Origin: SHZL01 sp963708905
GTDB lineage: Bacteria; Pseudomonadota; Gammaproteobacteria; Xanthomonadales; SZUA-36
Reading direction: 5' to 3'
DNA length: 64,000 nucleotides
Assembly: GCA_963708905.1 (NCBI GenBank)
Contig: CAVPUV010000053.1
Location: 58,366-122,365 of the forward strand
Shown here: positions 17,988 through 26,515 of the stretch, one piece after another
Numbering within the stretch: position 1 is the stretch's first letter
How the letters are laid out: every line of letters starts with the position of its first letter
Position numbers and translations under genes: made by a program
Notes under the pieces: model-generated
The model's database searches: none
Seen by the model: the letters and a program-made list of their open reading frames with translations, nothing else
What the model was told of the DNA's origin: nothing

Positions 17988-18431
17988 TTATTCCGCCAGC
18001 GCCTTCACGGCTGCCACCCAGGGCAGCAATGCGCACTTGATACGGCTGGGGTAACTGCGCACACCCAGCAGTGCGCGCAGGCGTTCCGGTCCGGATGTTT
18101 TCTCTGTGCTGGTCAGCGCATGCTGCAGCCAATCATGGGTCGTCTTGATATGGTCAATATGCTGGCCGCTGGCTTCCGCACACAACAGCGAAGCCGATGC
18201 CATGCAGATGGCGCAGGCTGCGCCATCGAATGCAGCAGCCTCGATTTCATCGCCTCGTACCTGAAAACTCAAACGAATACGGTCGCCACACAGCGGGTTG
18301 TACTGCTCATTCTGGTGGGTCGCATCGATGCTGGCCTGAAAACCCACCGGGTTGACCGAATGGCGCAGGATGGTTTCACGATAGAACTCAGCCAGTTCCC
18401 GGTCTGCCTGCGCAAGCTCCTGTCCGCTCAT
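17988..18431 (-). CDS. SufU/IscU-like iron-sulfur cluster assembly protein
   Basis: The 147-residue protein shows the three conserved cysteine sites of the SufU/IscU scaffold fold: NPLCGD (about residue 47), GAACAICMASAS (about 72) and RIKCALLPW (about 133). The 18-20 residue insertion between the second and third sites is like SufU rather than IscU. SufU proteins act as zinc-dependent sulfur transfer partners of SufS. No suf or isc operon is adjacent here. It ends 30 bp from uvrB in convergent orientation and lies 10 bp downstream of the lipoprotein gene at 18442. Confidence 0.85.
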   Translation of the reverse strand: MSGQELAQADRELAEFYRETILRHSVNPVGFQASIDATHQNEQYNPLCGDRIRLSFQVRGDEIEAAAFDGAACAICMASASLLCAEASGQHIDHIKTTHDWLQHALTSTEKTSGPERLRALLGVRSYPSRIKCALLPWVAAVKALAE

Positions 18432-18441
18432 CACAGATAAC

Positions 18442-19695
18442 TCACAGCTCGATATCCAGCCAAACCAGGCGGTGATCGGAAACTTCGATCAGGCCGCGCC
18501 CCGGCTGATCCGGCGCGGGCCAGAACACGCCGCAGCCGGTCACGGTCAATTCCCTGCTCGGCAGCAGATAGTCCAGCCGCAGATTGCCGGTAGACTCGTC
18601 ATTGAAGTCGGAGGTGTCACTGGCGGGATCGCTCAGTTGCGGCTGATTGACCCCCGCTTGCTGTGCCGCTGCCAGACGGCCACCTTCGCTGACGGCCGTG
18701 CACTCATGGTTGATCCGGGGGTGGGCCAGCAATTGGGCTGCTGCACCTTCCGCGGAGTCACCATCCAGCGGGTCGGCATTGAAATCACCGGCAATGACGA
18801 AGGACTGGTAGGGCGCCAGCCCGCCGCTGCGGCCCTGGTCATCGATCAGATATAACGCCGGCTCTGGCGCCAGATAGTTAACCCAGAAACGAATTTCGTC
18901 GAAATTACGCAAGCCATTGCGGTCTTCCGGGCCATCGAATACCGGCGGCGTGGGGTGGAAAACCAGCAGGTGCAGGCGCCTGCCATTGGTATCGATCAAC
19001 ACATCCCAGTGGCTCTTGGAGGACAGCCGCAGCTGCTGCCAGATGTTGTCCGGGTAAAAGTTGCTGCCGTCAGGATTAACGGGCTTGCGGGCTTCCGGCA
19101 AATTAGCCCAGCGGAATTGCTGGAAGGTGCGGGACCGTTCCACATTGACCGGAAAGCGCGACAGCACCAGCATGCCGTATTGACCAGGGTAGCGGCCAAA
19201 ACCCCAGGCATCCCCTGGCTCACCGTTCGCGCCATTGCCATCCAGATCCAGGCCGCTATCGATGCCGGTGTTGACCGGGGCGCGGAACTGATAGGCAAAA
19301 TCGATGGGGTCCTGGCTATTCTGGCTTTGGCCCAGGTAGTTGTCGTTGAGCAACGTTGCGGCATCGACGGCGCTGTCATAATCGAACTCGTTCAAGAGCA
19401 GGATATCGGGCCGCACGCGCTGAAGGATTTCGGCCAGTTGCCGCAGTCGCGGGTGGTTTTGCTGTTGCAGGGCTTGTGCCAGTTCGCCTTCTGAAGACAT
19501 GCCCATGGCGACGTTGAAGGTGGCCAGGCGCAGTGTCGGGCGCGCGTTCTGACCGGCTACTGGCGCTGGTGTTGTTTCCGCGGCTGGATCACAAGCAGAA
19601 GTCAGCAACGCGCATAGCACCAGCCAGGCGGTCTGCCGGCATCGTTTCGGGCACTTTGCGCCGAGTCTTTGTACCATCGGATAATGGCGGTTCAT
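18442..19695 (-). CDS. Endonuclease/exonuclease/phosphatase-fold lipoprotein
   Basis: About 417 residues from ATG 19695. The N-terminus has basic residues, a hydrophobic run and a lipobox (LLTSAC, Cys about residue 35), so it is a predicted lipoprotein. The rest is an EEP-fold domain: TFNVAMG, LLLNEFDYD (metal-binding Glu), GDFNADP (about 295) and the C-terminal SDHRLVW. EEP enzymes cleave phosphodiesters in DNA, RNA, lipids or phosphoinositides; the substrate here is unknown. Secreted relatives often act on environmental phosphate sources. Alternative starts at 19725 and 19677 cannot be excluded. Confidence 0.82.
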   Translation of the reverse strand: MNRHYPMVQRLGAKCPKRCRQTAWLVLCALLTSACDPAAETTPAPVAGQNARPTLRLATFNVAMGMSSEGELAQALQQQNHPRLRQLAEILQRVRPDILLLNEFDYDSAVDAATLLNDNYLGQSQNSQDPIDFAYQFRAPVNTGIDSGLDLDGNGANGEPGDAWGFGRYPGQYGMLVLSRFPVNVERSRTFQQFRWANLPEARKPVNPDGSNFYPDNIWQQLRLSSKSHWDVLIDTNGRRLHLLVFHPTPPVFDGPEDRNGLRNFDEIRFWVNYLAPEPALYLIDDQGRSGGLAPYQSFVIAGDFNADPLDGDSAEGAAAQLLAHPRINHECTAVSEGGRLAAAQQAGVNQPQLSDPASDTSDFNDESTGNLRLDYLLPSRELTVTGCGVFWPAPDQPGRGLIEVSDHRLVWLDIEL

Positions 19696-19751
19696 CGCTG
19701 TATGATAACCGACAGTTCCATTCAACAGCAGCTAAACGGAGTCACAACAAA

Positions 19752-20360
19752 ATGGCTTTCATCAACACGATTGCCCCAACAGCCGCAGAAGGAAAGCTGG
19801 CGGAAATCTATCGACGGGTTCGCGGGCCAGGAGGACAGGTCGACAATGTATTGCAGGCTCACAGTATGCGGCCGCACTCACTGGAAGGGCACATGGCCTT
19901 GTACCGGGCCGTCCTGCACCATCCCGGCAATGACTTGCCAACGTGGTTCCTTGAGTCCATAGGTGTGCTGGTGAGCAGGATAAACGGCTGCGAGTACTGC
20001 GAGCGGCACCATGCAGGTGGACTTCAGCGCCTGCTTGCGGACCAACCCGGGCGGTATGAAGCCTGTTTTACGCAATTGCAATTGGATGAACCAGGTGCGC
20101 CGTTTACAGCTGCAGAAATCGCCGCGCTGGCTTATGCACGCAAGTTGACCCAGGCTCCGCGCGAGATCAGACAAACGGATATCGATCTGCTGCGCGCGCA
20201 GGGTTTCAGCGATGGCGAAATTCTGGAAATCAACCAGGTGACCAGCTATTTTGCCTACGCCAATCGCACCGTAAGCGGCCTGGGTGTCAATATCGACGGC
20301 GAAGTGCTGGGCCTGTCACCCGAGGAATCCGCCGACGAGGCCGATTGTGCTCATACATAG
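19752..20360 (+). CDS. AhpD-fold (carboxymuconolactone decarboxylase family) peroxidase-related protein
   Basis: The 202-residue protein has the AhpD-like core with the redox-active CxxC followed by His (INGCEYCERHHAGG, about residues 80-92), preceded by SLEGHMALYRAVLHHPG. The C-terminal half (AALAYARKLTQAPREI ... VTSYFAYANRTVSGLGV) fits the 'peroxidase-related' subgroup of alkylhydroperoxidase-like proteins. Likely a cytoplasmic thiol peroxidase or reductase; the electron partner is unknown. ATG 19752 starts the homology. The gene is divergent from the EEP lipoprotein, with 56 bp between the chosen starts. Confidence 0.85.
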   Translation: MAFINTIAPTAAEGKLAEIYRRVRGPGGQVDNVLQAHSMRPHSLEGHMALYRAVLHHPGNDLPTWFLESIGVLVSRINGCEYCERHHAGGLQRLLADQPGRYEACFTQLQLDEPGAPFTAAEIAALAYARKLTQAPREIRQTDIDLLRAQGFSDGEILEINQVTSYFAYANRTVSGLGVNIDGEVLGLSPEESADEADCAHT

Positions 20361-20404
20361 AAGACTTCTGGATTTCCAGAAAACAGGCGCTACTGTGGTC
20401 AAAG

Positions 20405-20735
20405 AAGTTGTTCAACGCAGACTGGATCCCAGGAGTTGGCTGCGCCAATCCTGGGATGACGCCGAAAAAAAATGCTGTGCCGATCCGGGATGACGCCGAA
20501 AGAAATACCGCGCCGATCCGGGATGACGCCCCCTTACCGCCGTCATGCTCACTGCCGCAGGCACGCGCGACGGCTTCGCGGCCGTACTGCTTGTGCTACG
20601 CGCAAGACGTGTGGCCGCTCGGGCCTGCGCTGGGATGATGCCTTCATGTGCTTTAACCGCCGTCATGCCAGACTGTCTTTTTTTACTGCCGTCATGCCAG
20701 ACTGCCGCAGGCACGTCTGGCATCCAGTAATTTCT
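20405..20735. repeat. Palindromic repeat array 2 (upstream of the GIY-YIG gene)
   Basis: It begins with the hairpin CTGGATCCCAGGAGTTGGCT...ATCCTGGGATGACG and degenerate ATCCGGGATGACGCC copies, then half-units GCCGTCATGCCAGACTG, ending with a full GCCAGAC...GTCTGGCATCCAG hairpin at about 20692-20730. It fills most of the 455-bp gap between the AhpD-fold gene and the GIY-YIG gene. Confidence 0.88.
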
Positions 20736-20815
20736 ATACAAAAGGATCATTTCCTACGCTTAGTAGAATGTTTTATGGACTGGTTCGACTGCCAGCGTTC
20801 TCAAACAATACTCAG

Positions 20816-21112
20816 GTGTCTAAACAACCCTGTGTATACATCATGGCCAGCCGACGGAACGGCACGATATATGTTGGAGTTACATCCAATATTCAGTGCC
20901 GCGCCTGGCAACATCGGACCGGCGTAGCCGAAGGGTTTACCGGAAAATACGGTGTGAAAACGCTGGTCTTTTTCGAGTTTTATGGAAACATGCCAGAAGC
21001 GATCAAGCGGGAAAAGCAGATCAAGACCTGGAGTCGCAAACGGAAATTGGCTTTGATTGAGAGCGTCAACCCGAAGTGGGATGACTTGTTCTTCGCCTTG
21101 TGTGACTGTTGA
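20816..21112 (+). CDS. GIY-YIG single-domain endonuclease (COG2827-like)
   Basis: The small protein (98 residues from GTG 20816) is one GIY-YIG domain. CVYIM and YVGVTS stand for the two halves of the GIY-YIG motif; CRAWQHR provides the conserved Arg, and AIKREKQIKTWSRKRK the catalytic Glu region; it ends with the family-typical NPKWDDL. GTG was chosen because SKQPCVYIM right after it matches the usual N-terminus; ATG 20768 would add 16 residues. Stand-alone members have no established role. It is enclosed on both sides by palindromic repeat arrays, which raises a possible functional link. Confidence 0.88.
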   Translation: MSKQPCVYIMASRRNGTIYVGVTSNIQCRAWQHRTGVAEGFTGKYGVKTLVFFEFYGNMPEAIKREKQIKTWSRKRKLALIESVNPKWDDLFFALCDC

Positions 21113-21209
21113 ATCATCGCGGCAGTCGAACCAACGAACTTTGTTTCCGGCCTACTCTTGCACGACTGCTATTCCGACATTGTTCAAGACCTCAGAAATG
21201 AACCAGCGG

Positions 21210-21785
21210 TCATGCCAGACCACCACCGCTTTACAACCGTCATGCCAGACTGCCGCAGGCACGTCTGGCATCCAGAGAAGTTGTCCAACGCAGACGTGGA
21301 TCCCACGCGCCTGCTGGCGCAGGCGCTGGGATGACGCCTTCATGTGCTTTAACCGCCGTCATGCCAGACTGCCGCAGGCACGTCTGGCATCCAGAGAAGT
21401 TGTCCAACGCAGACTGGATCCCACGCGCCTGCTGGCGCAGGCGCTGGGATGACGCCTTCATGTGCTTTAACCGCCGTCATGCCAGACTGCCGCAGGCACG
21501 TCTGGCATCCAGAGAAGTTGTCCAACGCAGACTGGATCCCACGCGCCTGCTGGCGCAGGCGCTGGGATGACGCCTTCATGTGCTTTAACTGCCGTCATGC
21601 CAGACTGCCGCAGGCACGTCTGGCATCCAGAGAAGTTGTCCAACGCAGACTGGATCCCAGGAGTTGGCTGCGCTAATCCTGGGATGACGTCCATCTAAAA
21701 CGGCGCCAATCCTGGGATGACGCCGAACGAAATTCCGCGCCGATCCTGGATGACACTGAAAAAATTCCGCGCCGATCCGGGCATG
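21210..21785. repeat. Palindromic repeat array 3: about four tandem 118-bp units
   Basis: Starting at 21237, 21356, 21474 and 21592, a 118-119-bp unit repeats almost exactly. Each unit has hairpin 1 (CGTCATGCCAGACTGCC...GTCTGGCATCCAG), a linker GAGAAGTTGTCCAACGCAGA, hairpin 2 (CTGGATCCCACGCG...GCTGGGATGACG) and a spacer CTTCATGTGCTTTAAC. The last unit carries a different hairpin 2 loop (AGGAGTTGGCTGCGC), the same variant as in arrays 2, 5 and 7. Degenerate ATCCTGGGATGACG copies follow to about 21785. It directly follows the GIY-YIG gene. Confidence 0.93.
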
Positions 21786-21868
21786 ACGAGCCGGCTGATG
21801 GCTGGCAGATCCGCCTTTTGCATGCGGGTAGTGCGGCTGTAACCGGGTTATTCGTCCTCTTGACCGGG

Positions 21869-22672
21869 CTACTTGCTGGCAGTCTTGTGACCGGACTGCT
21901 TGCTGACGGCCATGTACCACAAGGCGGAGAGGAGGTCGTAAAGGTCGCAGAATGCGTTGAACCGTTCTGTTGTCTGCGCATCCGGCAACCTCAGGCAGGC
22001 GCGCAGAAAACCCTGGGCGACTGTATCCGGTAGCTGGTGGTGCCTGACCACGACGGCCAGGTCGAACAGGGGGTCGCCCACGGCTGCATACTCCCAGTCG
22101 ATCAGCCTGACCGGGTCTGAGCCGATGATATTGCTGTACACGAGATCGTTGTGACACAGCGAGCGGTGATAACCCGGTGCCAGCAGTTGACTGGCGAGAT
22201 GGACTGCCTTTTCGGCAAGCTCCGCGGCAGCAGTGGTGCCAATGCCACCGGCATACGTCAACGCGGCCTGGGCAGGATTGAAATCGGGTGAAACAGCAGC
22301 AGGTAATGAGTGAAGCCGGCGCAGCGTGCCGGCCAGTTGTTCCAGGCCAGCCGGGTCAAGCAGGCTTTTTTCACTCCAGACCGGGCCTGGAATATAGGCT
22401 GTCACGAGCACACCGGCAGCGGGATCTGCCCAGATCAAATCGGCACCGATCCCGGCAGCAGCGACCGTTTGCAACACCCTGAGTTCGCCCTTGCGATCCA
22501 GCCCCAGCTCGCGCGCCAGGGGGGTATCCACGCGTACTACCATGCGTTTACCGTGGGCTTCGACCAGCCAGCTGTCACTGACAGATCCGCCCGTCAGTTC
22601 CCGCAACACGCAAGCATGTGCCAGGGCCGGGATGTCCGCCATAGCGGATTGCAATTCAGGTGGGCGCCGCAT
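21869..22672 (-). CDS. Thiamine kinase (choline kinase/APH fold)
   Basis: The 267-residue APH-fold kinase has the catalytic loop CHNDLVYSNII (about residue 183) and the metal-binding LIDWEYAAVGDPLFDLA. By its operon (TPP riboswitch, TonB receptor, YkoF-like protein, PnuT-type permease) it most likely phosphorylates salvaged thiamine, like ThiK/TnK; the family alone would also allow choline or aminosugar substrates. ATG 22672 has an AGGAAAA site upstream and overlaps the permease gene end by 17 bp, indicating translational coupling. The C-terminal tail is Lys/Ser-rich. Confidence 0.8.
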   Translation of the reverse strand: MRRPPELQSAMADIPALAHACVLRELTGGSVSDSWLVEAHGKRMVVRVDTPLARELGLDRKGELRVLQTVAAAGIGADLIWADPAAGVLVTAYIPGPVWSEKSLLDPAGLEQLAGTLRRLHSLPAAVSPDFNPAQAALTYAGGIGTTAAAELAEKAVHLASQLLAPGYHRSLCHNDLVYSNIIGSDPVRLIDWEYAAVGDPLFDLAVVVRHHQLPDTVAQGFLRACLRLPDAQTTERFNAFCDLYDLLSALWYMAVSKQSGHKTASK

Positions 22673-23297
22673 CGAGGCTTTTCCTCCATTGCCGCAGGCC
22701 AATCACGATCAGTACCAGGTAGAGCACGAACAACAGCGCGGTGAGGTACAAGCCACGATTCAGGTACAGATAAACCGACACGGAATCGATGATGAACCAG
22801 TAATGCCAGTTCTGGATGATTTTTCGAGCGACCATCCAGGTGGTGAAGATGGCCCCCCAGGTGGTAAAGGAATCGAGGTAGGGCATTGCCGCGTGGGTGA
22901 AAGTGGTCAGCAGGTAACCGCTGATCAGCGTGGCCAGCAGGATCAGCAGCAGCGGCATGATGTGACGATGCAGCGGCCAGCTGCTGACCTTGAGTTCCTC
23001 ACCCGGCACGGCGCCATGCCGCCAGCTGTACCAGCCATAAAAGGCCATCGCGAGATAAAATATCTGCAAAGCGGATTCCATGTACAGACCGGCCTGGAAC
23101 ATCAATACCAGGTAAATGCCGGTGCTGAAAATGGCCGCCAGCCAGCAGGCGATGTATTCGCGTATGGCCAGCACCAGGTAAGCCAGCGCCAGCACTACGG
23201 CGCTCACTTCCCACAGCGACAAGGCTGCTGCGGCAGCAAGAACTTGTGTGCTGAATTCATTCAATGACAGGCAGCACCCCGATGTCCAGATCGGCAT
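22656..23297 (-). CDS. PnuC-family permease, probably thiamine transporter PnuT
   Basis: An integral membrane protein of about 200-213 residues with seven to eight hydrophobic segments and PnuC landmarks: FYGWYSWRHG (about residue 95) and near the end WHYWFIIDSVSVYLYL with GLYLTALLFVLYLVLIVIGL. PnuC proteins import vitamins by facilitated diffusion, and members under TPP riboswitches move thiamine (PnuT). The start is unsettled: ATG 23297 overlaps the preceding gene by 41 bp; TTG 23264 would overlap it by only 8 bp. The downstream kinase would trap the imported thiamine. Confidence 0.85.
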   Translation of the reverse strand: MPIWTSGCCLSLNEFSTQVLAAAAALSLWEVSAVVLALAYLVLAIREYIACWLAAIFSTGIYLVLMFQAGLYMESALQIFYLAMAFYGWYSWRHGAVPGEELKVSSWPLHRHIMPLLLILLATLISGYLLTTFTHAAMPYLDSFTTWGAIFTTWMVARKIIQNWHYWFIIDSVSVYLYLNRGLYLTALLFVLYLVLIVIGLRQWRKSLDAAPT

Positions 23298-23526
23298 TCA
23301 GATAGCGGGTAACGAAAACGATTTTCCGCTTGCCCGCCAAGCTCGCACGCATGCAGTCATTCAATGCGCTTGTCACCTGGTCAAATTCGCCGCGAATCTG
23401 GGTGCTCAGCTGGTTGGTTACGATTTCCAGCCCGGCGCATGCGCGTAGCGCACGAATAAAGGACTTGATGGGTGGAACATAGTTCGAGTCCAGTGGGTAC
23501 ATGCTGATATCGACTGTTATTTGCAT
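23257..23526 (-). CDS. YkoF/MTH1187-like thiamine-binding protein
   Basis: The 89-residue soluble protein has the pattern of the YkoF-type thiamine/HMP-binding ferredoxin-like fold: QITVDISMYPLDSNYVPPIKSF, a central GLEIVTNQLSTQIRGEFDQV and C-terminal KRKIVFVTRYLNADLD. It is a single half-domain, whereas B. subtilis YkoF has two, so dimerisation is likely. ATG 23526 follows a GGGAG site. It lies between the TonB receptor and the PnuT-like permease. No export signal is visible, so it should act in the cytoplasm, perhaps buffering or delivering thiamine to the kinase (inference). Confidence 0.75.
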   Translation of the reverse strand: MQITVDISMYPLDSNYVPPIKSFIRALRACAGLEIVTNQLSTQIRGEFDQVTSALNDCMRASLAGKRKIVFVTRYLNADLDIGVLPVIE

Positions 23527-23565
23527 TGGCTGCTCCCGGGAAAATTCCAATCTTCCCTGTAGTTC

Positions 23566-25767
23566 TCAGTAGTCATAACTCAAGGTAAAACCATAAGTGC
23601 GCGGATCGCCGAATTTCGTATACAGGGTATTTTCAAACAAGGGGGGTTCATTGCCGAAGAAAAAACCCCGCGTGGCGTAATTCTGGTCAAAAATATTGCG
23701 GCCCCAGGCGGAGAAAGTCCATGCACCCCATTGCTTGCCGAAGCGAAGGTTCACCAGCTGGTAAGCCCTGGATTTCTGGTTGTGGCTGATATCAAAGTAG
23801 AACGCATCGATGGCGTTTACATCCACCCGGCCAAACCAGCCATCAGGACCGGAGTAAGTGGCGCCCCCGTTCAGCGTGTAGTTTGGTGCATGGGCAAGGT
23901 CGCGGCCGCTGGCAGCAGGACTGACCGCGGCCGTCTTTTCGCTCTGCCCGATGCTCGAGTTCAGCAAACCCAATGCACCATGCAATTGCCAGGCCTCGTT
24001 CAGTTGCCAGGTGGCGCTGGCCTCCATGCCGTAGGCACGGGCCGCGCCGTTATAGGTGACGAAGACAAAGCTGTTCGGGTCGAACGGCACCTGCTGGCTG
24101 GACTGGCTGAGCTGGGCGTTTTTCCGCTCCATGCTGAAGATCGCCAGGTCGCCGTTCAGCCGACCATCCAGCCACTGTCCTTTCAGACCCAATTCGTAGT
24201 TCCACAGGGTTTCGTCCTGGTAAGGAATGAATTCCGGGCCCAATATGGCTACGCCCTGCAAGGCGGCCAGCGAGGGATTAAAGCCGCCCGCCTTGAATCC
24301 GCGGGCGATGCGGGCATAGCCATGCAGATCCTGCCGAAAATCAAAGCTGATCGACACATGCCCGCCCCACAGGTTGGCGGATGGCGTACAGTCAAACTGG
24401 CTGCAACTATCACCTCCTGGCGGCAGGCCCGGAAAATTGATATCGCTCCAGCGGTCGTTATAGCGGGCGTCCCAGCGTTCGTAACGCAAGCCGGCGGAAA
24501 GCGCCAGTCGCGCGCCCAGTCGCGCATCCATGCTGCCAAAAATGGCCCATGTATCGGCCTTATAGTGACTGCTGACCTGGCGGCCGGTCAGGCAGGGCGA
24601 GCAAAAGTTTTCCTCGGCGCTGTCGTCGTAGATGCCGGTCGAGGAAATGTCGTTGTCTTCATCGAGGCGCTGCCAGCTTGCGCCCACTACCCAGTCAGTG
24701 CTGTCATGGAACAGTCGGCCGGCCGGCGAGGACAGCAAGCGGAATTCCTGTTCCAGGTTGCTGCGCTGACGGGGGTTGGTATAGACGAAGTCATAGATGT
24801 AATCGCCGTACTGCTGCCAGAAATCCGCATTACCCCAATCGCCATCAAAGCTGAACAGGATGTCCGAATCCGCCAGGCTGGAGATGCTGACGAAGTCCAC
24901 GCCCTGGTTGAGCGGGCCCTTGAGCCGTAAAGAACCGGCTTTCGTGCGCTGGCTGTCGCGTCCCGGATGGTCGCTGTGAACGATATCGTCATTGTTCACT
25001 GTCCAGGCGTCGTAGCCGTTGTCGAAATCCATGTACAGACCTGTCAGCAGCGCTTCCCAGCCGGTGGCAAAGGTCCAGCGCAATTTGCCGCGAGCGCTGA
25101 GTTCGTCGCGGCCGTTGGTGTCATTGCGGTCGACAAACTCATTGTCACGAAAACCGTTACTCTCAAGGCGATTGAGTGAAAATCGTCCTCCCAGGTTCTG
25201 CGCCAAAGCCCCTCCAGCTGCGGCCGACAAGGAAAACAGGCCGTCATTACCCGCCGTGAGTTCCGCGTTGGCGGAGCGCTCAGCCGCCGGATCCTGGCTG
25301 CGCATATAGACCATGCCGGCCAATGCGCTGGAGCCATAACGGGCACTTTGCGGCCCGCGCAGTATTTCGATTTGCTGAATGTCATACAGGCTGGCGACGC
25401 CGCCAATCCCGGACAGGTCGATGTCATCGATGATGTAGCCAACCGATGGATTGGGCGCACCCTCGTATTGCTCGCGTTCGCCTACGCCGCGCAGCTGGAA
25501 GTAACGGGCGCGCGAGCCTTCGCCGGACAGGTTCATATTGGGCACCATTTGCACCAGCTCCTCAAAATGCCGGGTGCTGGCAAGTTCAATGGTCTGCGCA
25601 TCGAACATGCTCAGGCTGGTGTCGAATTCCAGCCGGGACAGAAGACGATAGCCGGACACCACGATTTCCTCGAGCGTCTTGTCCGGCGTCATTGGTTCAG
25701 TGGTTTCAGCGCAGAGCGACAAACCTGGCGATGCCAGGAATGCAAGCAGAAGCAATGTTCTCAACAT
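23566..25767 (-). CDS. TonB-dependent outer-membrane receptor, probably for thiamine
   Basis: From ATG 25767 the receptor has 733 residues: signal peptide ending near LSLCAETT, TonB-box-like EEIVVSGYR, plug domain (about 45-165, with FQLRGVG and EILRGPQSARYGSSALAGMVY) and a 22-stranded-type barrel ending in aromatic Tyr (LSYDY). It is the first gene after a TPP riboswitch and precedes YkoF-like, PnuT-like and kinase genes, so thiamine or a thiamine derivative is the likely substrate. This matches the known 'OMR1' type of thiamine-regulated receptor. A second start at 25791 is less likely because the signal peptide begins at MLRTLLLL. Confidence 0.88.
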   Translation of the reverse strand: MLRTLLLLAFLASPGLSLCAETTEPMTPDKTLEEIVVSGYRLLSRLEFDTSLSMFDAQTIELASTRHFEELVQMVPNMNLSGEGSRARYFQLRGVGEREQYEGAPNPSVGYIIDDIDLSGIGGVASLYDIQQIEILRGPQSARYGSSALAGMVYMRSQDPAAERSANAELTAGNDGLFSLSAAAGGALAQNLGGRFSLNRLESNGFRDNEFVDRNDTNGRDELSARGKLRWTFATGWEALLTGLYMDFDNGYDAWTVNNDDIVHSDHPGRDSQRTKAGSLRLKGPLNQGVDFVSISSLADSDILFSFDGDWGNADFWQQYGDYIYDFVYTNPRQRSNLEQEFRLLSSPAGRLFHDSTDWVVGASWQRLDEDNDISSTGIYDDSAEENFCSPCLTGRQVSSHYKADTWAIFGSMDARLGARLALSAGLRYERWDARYNDRWSDINFPGLPPGGDSCSQFDCTPSANLWGGHVSISFDFRQDLHGYARIARGFKAGGFNPSLAALQGVAILGPEFIPYQDETLWNYELGLKGQWLDGRLNGDLAIFSMERKNAQLSQSSQQVPFDPNSFVFVTYNGAARAYGMEASATWQLNEAWQLHGALGLLNSSIGQSEKTAAVSPAASGRDLAHAPNYTLNGGATYSGPDGWFGRVDVNAIDAFYFDISHNQKSRAYQLVNLRFGKQWGAWTFSAWGRNIFDQNYATRGFFFGNEPPLFENTLYTKFGDPRTYGFTLSYDY

Positions 25768-25834
25768 ATTCGGATCTCCAGGCAAATCCAAGGAGATCCG
25801 GTGTACAGAGTGCGGGAGTTCGGGCAGACAGTCC

Positions 25835-25924
25835 TATTCCTACGCCGGTACTAACCGGATCAGGTTCCAAGGGTTCCTCTTGCGAGGTCTCAGGCTCCGA
25901 TGAGCCGCCCCTAAGGCCAGTGCG
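25835..25924 (-). promoter_or_regulatory. TPP (THI-box) riboswitch
   Basis: On the minus strand the conserved THI elements occur in order: a GGGGCGGCTC...GGAGCCTGAGA segment, the AACCCTTGGAACCTGATC core, and the closing GGTTAGTACCGGCGTAGGA. This is the TPP-sensing aptamer. A TATAGT-like -10 box lies right upstream (25925-25930). The start of the receptor gene is about 70 bp downstream, room for a sequestering or terminating expression platform. TPP binding is expected to shut off the thiamine uptake operon. Confidence 0.95.
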
Positions 25925-25973
25925 AACTATAAATCAAATGCGCGAGCAATGAAACATGGAATCGCCTCTCGGC

Positions 25974-26480
25974 CGTCATGCCAGACCGCTGTTTCTCACC
26001 CGCCGTCATGCCAGACTGCTGTTTCTCACCCGCCGTCATGCCAGACTGCCGTAGGCATGTCTGGCATCCAGAGCAGCCGTTCAATGCACTCTGGATCCCA
26101 GAGATTTGCGTCGCAAACTCTGGGATGACGACGTTGGTTGCCTTAGCGCCGTCATGCCAGACTGCTGTTTCTCACCCGACGTCATGCCAGACTGCCGCAG
26201 GCATGTCTGGCATCCAGAGCAGCCGTTCAATGCACTCTGGATCCCAGAGATTTGCGTCGCAAACTCTGGGATGACGACGTTGGTTGCCTTAGCGCCGTCA
26301 TGCCAGACTGCCGCGCCCTTAGCGCCGTCATGCCAGACTGCCACCCCCCTTACCGCCGTCATGCCAGACTGCCGCAGGCATGTCTGGCATCCAGAGCGGC
26401 CGTTCAATGCACTCTGGATCCCATGCGCCTGCTGTCGCAGGCGCATGGGATGACGTTGTTAATGGCAATCCCGGGATGAC
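25974..26480. repeat. Palindromic repeat array 4
   Basis: It lies between the riboswitch promoter and the MATE gene. Single half-units CCGTCATGCCAGAC spaced about 31 bp by GCTGTTTCTCACCC, then two direct copies (146-bp period) of a full unit: GCCAGACTGCC...GTCTGGCATCCAGAG, linker with CAGCCGTTCAATGCA, CTCTGGATCCCAGAGATTTG...CTCTGGGATGACG. Two more half-units and a third full unit with a different second loop (ATGCGCCTGCTGTCGC) follow. Spacers repeat and are not unique, so this is not CRISPR. Confidence 0.92.
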
Positions 26481-26515
26481 GTTTGCACGAGAGTTGCCAA
26501 TCCTGGGGTGCATTT

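Noticed and set aside
21585..22157. Frames across the repeat arrays (also at 20345, 21057, 26081, 44173)
   Set aside because: Translations are periodic copies of the same hairpin sequence in several frames, which is expected of tandem palindromes.
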